Source: a virus. Taken from it: a stretch of DNA of 64,000 nt. Where the stretch lies: positions 62,001-126,000 of the IMG/VR virus record IMGVR_UViG_3300032242_000488, one strand, 5' to 3'. Shown here piece by piece: positions 62,731-64,000 of the stretch (the first letter of the stretch is position 1; every line of letters begins with the position of its first letter). Both the position numbers and the translations under genes were made by a program. The notes under the pieces were generated by a model. It did no database searches and was not told where the DNA came from. It saw only the letters and a program-made list of their open reading frames with translations.

Positions 62731-64000
62731 TTATACTTTATTCTTGTCCGGCAACAAAGCGTAAGTTGATCTGATAAACTTAGCTGGATCAGATCCAGAA
62801 TCAGCCAATCCTACACCTTCAGTAGTCCATGCTTTGCCCACACGCTTCTGCACTACAATATACTGCCCTGCTTCCGGTACTTCCGTTAAGCGAATTTGCA
62901 TTGGCTGTTGATTATTTGCAGAGCTTACTGAAAATTCGGCTTCATATGCTACATCACCGCTAGGACTGTCAGGTCCCTGGTTGGGATTCCAAATGGTATA
63001 TGCTGTTTTACGCAGTCTGCGGCCTGCAACAAATACCTCAACATCATTACACTGATTGTAAGATGACGGGATAGTTTTTCTATACCAGGCGTTGTCTACT
63101 GTTGGTACTGCTAGTTTAAAGTCTAAGGATATTTTCAAGTACTTGATACCCCTAGCAACCACGCGACTAGTTGGCGTTTGATTGTTGATGTTAAACACCA
63201 ATGCTCCTGCTGTGTTTGCGCTGGTCGCAGTTACAGTAAATGTTGTCAAACTATCAATCGATGTAATGATAGCCAATGTGCCAAATGCGCCATTGCCTGA
63301 TACCTTACTAACGATTTGGCCAACTTGTAAGCCGCTAGTAACATTAGGAATTGTTATTCCGTTCTTGGTATATGATCCGGTTAGTGTAACGGTTGATGCT
63401 AGTCCTGCTGTGCTAACTGTGCCTGCAAGAGTTACAGTTTTTACATCTTCTGTTCCTGTAATAACTATAGATCCGTATGCGTTTGCAGTAGTTGATTTGA
63501 TAGTAATTTGTGTATCACTATTAATCTCAGTAATTATTGCATTACTACCAATTGATCCGCTACCGCTAACTTTAGATATTATCATTCCTGTTCGTAATGT
63601 ATTACGAACATTAGTTAATCCAGTTATTGTAGTTGTCAATGCTGTAGCAGTCACAGTGCCAGTTAACTGAATAGTAGTTACCTTTGTCGGCGATACAATT
63701 GGAGGATTGTATATGATTAAGTCGTATGCTCCAACAGATTTTGCAGGTGTTACAAATGTCAGTGTAGTATCACTTATTCTGTTAACTACGCAATCAACAT
63801 CTCCGACAAACACTTTGACATTAACTTTGAATCCTTTACCAGTAACTGTTACTGTTTGACTGCCTGTTAAATCAGCTGTTTGATCTTCACCTGGGAACAC
63901 TATAGACGATACTGTTAGTTCAGCAGAATTAGTATAAATGCTACTGCCATTAGTATACCCATCTGACACCGCCACTGATGTAATAAATTCATCCTTGTAT
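62731..64000 (-). CDS. Virion structural protein with TIG/IPT-like domain (5' truncated by window)
   Basis: At least 422 residues. The frame stays open to the window edge (KDEFITSVAVSDGY precedes the GTG at 63975), so the true start lies outside. SIVFPGEDQTADLTGSQTVTVTGKGFKVNVKVFVGDVDC...LTFVTPAKSVGAYDLIIYNPP is a TIG/IPT-type Ig fold. Two later units (TVTLAGTVSTAGLASTVTLTG and a similar VTTIQLTGTVTATALTTTITG) form an internal repeat. The C-terminus (NQCNDVEVFVAGRRLRKTAYTIWNP...QYIVVQKRVGKAW) is conserved in marine phage structural proteins. The 3' end lies 40 bases before the next start. Confidence 0.7.
   Translation of the reverse strand, partial: YKDEFITSVAVSDGYTNGSSIYTNSAELTVSSIVFPGEDQTADLTGSQTVTVTGKGFKVNVKVFVGDVDCVVNRISDTTLTFVTPAKSVGAYDLIIYNPPIVSPTKVTTIQLTGTVTATALTTTITGLTNVRNTLRTGMIISKVSGSGSIGSNAIITEINSDTQITIKSTTANAYGSIVITGTEDVKTVTLAGTVSTAGLASTVTLTGSYTKNGITIPNVTSGLQVGQIVSKVSGNGAFGTLAIITSIDSLTTFTVTATSANTAGALVFNINNQTPTSRVVARGIKYLKISLDFKLAVPTVDNAWYRKTIPSSYNQCNDVEVFVAGRRLRKTAYTIWNPNQGPDSPSGDVAYEAEFSVSSANNQQPMQIRLTEVPEAGQYIVVQKRVGKAWTTEGVGLADSGSDPAKFIRSTYALLPDKNKV

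Noticed and set aside
1-64000. CRISPR array, insertion sequence, integrase or attachment site
   Set aside because: No spaced direct repeats, transposase or recombinase motifs were seen; the only tandem repeats are in-frame fibre repeats. This agrees with a strictly lytic phage.
1-64000. Cyanophage photosynthesis genes as a sign of a cyanobacterial host
   Set aside because: No psbA, psbD, hli, pebS or plastocyanin-like sequence is present in this window, so a cyanobacterial host is not supported despite many cyanophage-like small proteins.

Overview
The window is part of the genome of a lytic, tailed, T4-superfamily (myovirus) phage of a Gram-negative bacterium. It carries a T4-type DNA polymerase (gp43), sliding clamp (gp45), clamp loader (gp44), RNase H-like 5' nuclease and DsbA. 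It also has several long fibre genes, many small overlapping genes (ATGA/TAATG junctions), T4-type late promoter boxes ([GC]ATAAATA[CT]) and sigma70-like TTGACA/TATAAT promoters. Many small proteins look like those I know from marine cyanophages and pelagiphages, but there are no photosynthesis genes here. The 7-iron ferredoxin is of the type typical of Pseudomonadota. The host cannot be named from the sequence.

Layout. 1-7.2 kb (+): five virion/fibre genes with repetitive beta-rich sequence. 7.2-11.8 kb (+): a DnaE-like fragment, a gp31/GroES-like co-chaperonin, a MazG-like pyrophosphohydrolase, gp44, an FdxA-type ferredoxin, a kinase-nucleotidyltransferase fusion and a DUF2061 membrane protein. 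11.8-12.5 kb (-): phoH, the only minus-strand gene in the left 54 kb, ended by a shared bidirectional terminator. 12.7-16.9 kb (+): two conserved proteins, then lysis and membrane genes (GH19 endolysin, spanin-like pair, an FG-repeat membrane protein, holin-like proteins). 16.9-20.7 kb (+): a DnaJ-like and a ClpA-like protein. 20.7-30.7 kb (+): a block in which eight proteins begin with a T4-type capsid-targeting peptide (M[KR]xx[EQ][LFI][LFI]xE), with a Dps, a fatty-acid desaturase and a candidate structured RNA. 30.8-35 kb (+): DsbA, gp43, gp45. 35-46 kb (+): a DpdA-like transglycosylase, a QueD-like protein, FolE and QueE, interspersed with a glycosyltransferase, cupin, phosphoribosyltransferase, HIT protein, CDGSH iron-sulfur protein and small unknowns. 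46-54.2 kb (+): RNase H-like nuclease, a MoxR-VWA/metallopeptidase pair, DHFR and thymidylate synthase. 54.2-64 kb (-): three paralogous long fibre genes plus two more structural genes, convergent with thyA.

How the genes may work together. FolE, the QueD-like protein, QueE and DpdA would make and insert a 7-deazaguanine base into phage DNA, with QueC missing from the window. DHFR and ThyA serve thymidylate/folate supply. The capsid-targeting block suggests a cargo of enzymes (nucleotidyltransferase-like, a KxDG-motif protein, a zinc metallopeptidase) packed in the head and delivered with the DNA. Expression appears two-phase: sigma70-type promoters before replication, chaperone and MoxR genes, and late boxes before virion genes. 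At three late boxes the predicted late start falls in or after the 5' arm of a hairpin that would otherwise hide the ribosome-binding site or start codon, the logic known for T4 genes e and soc. All functional statements rest on motif recognition by eye; no database search was run.
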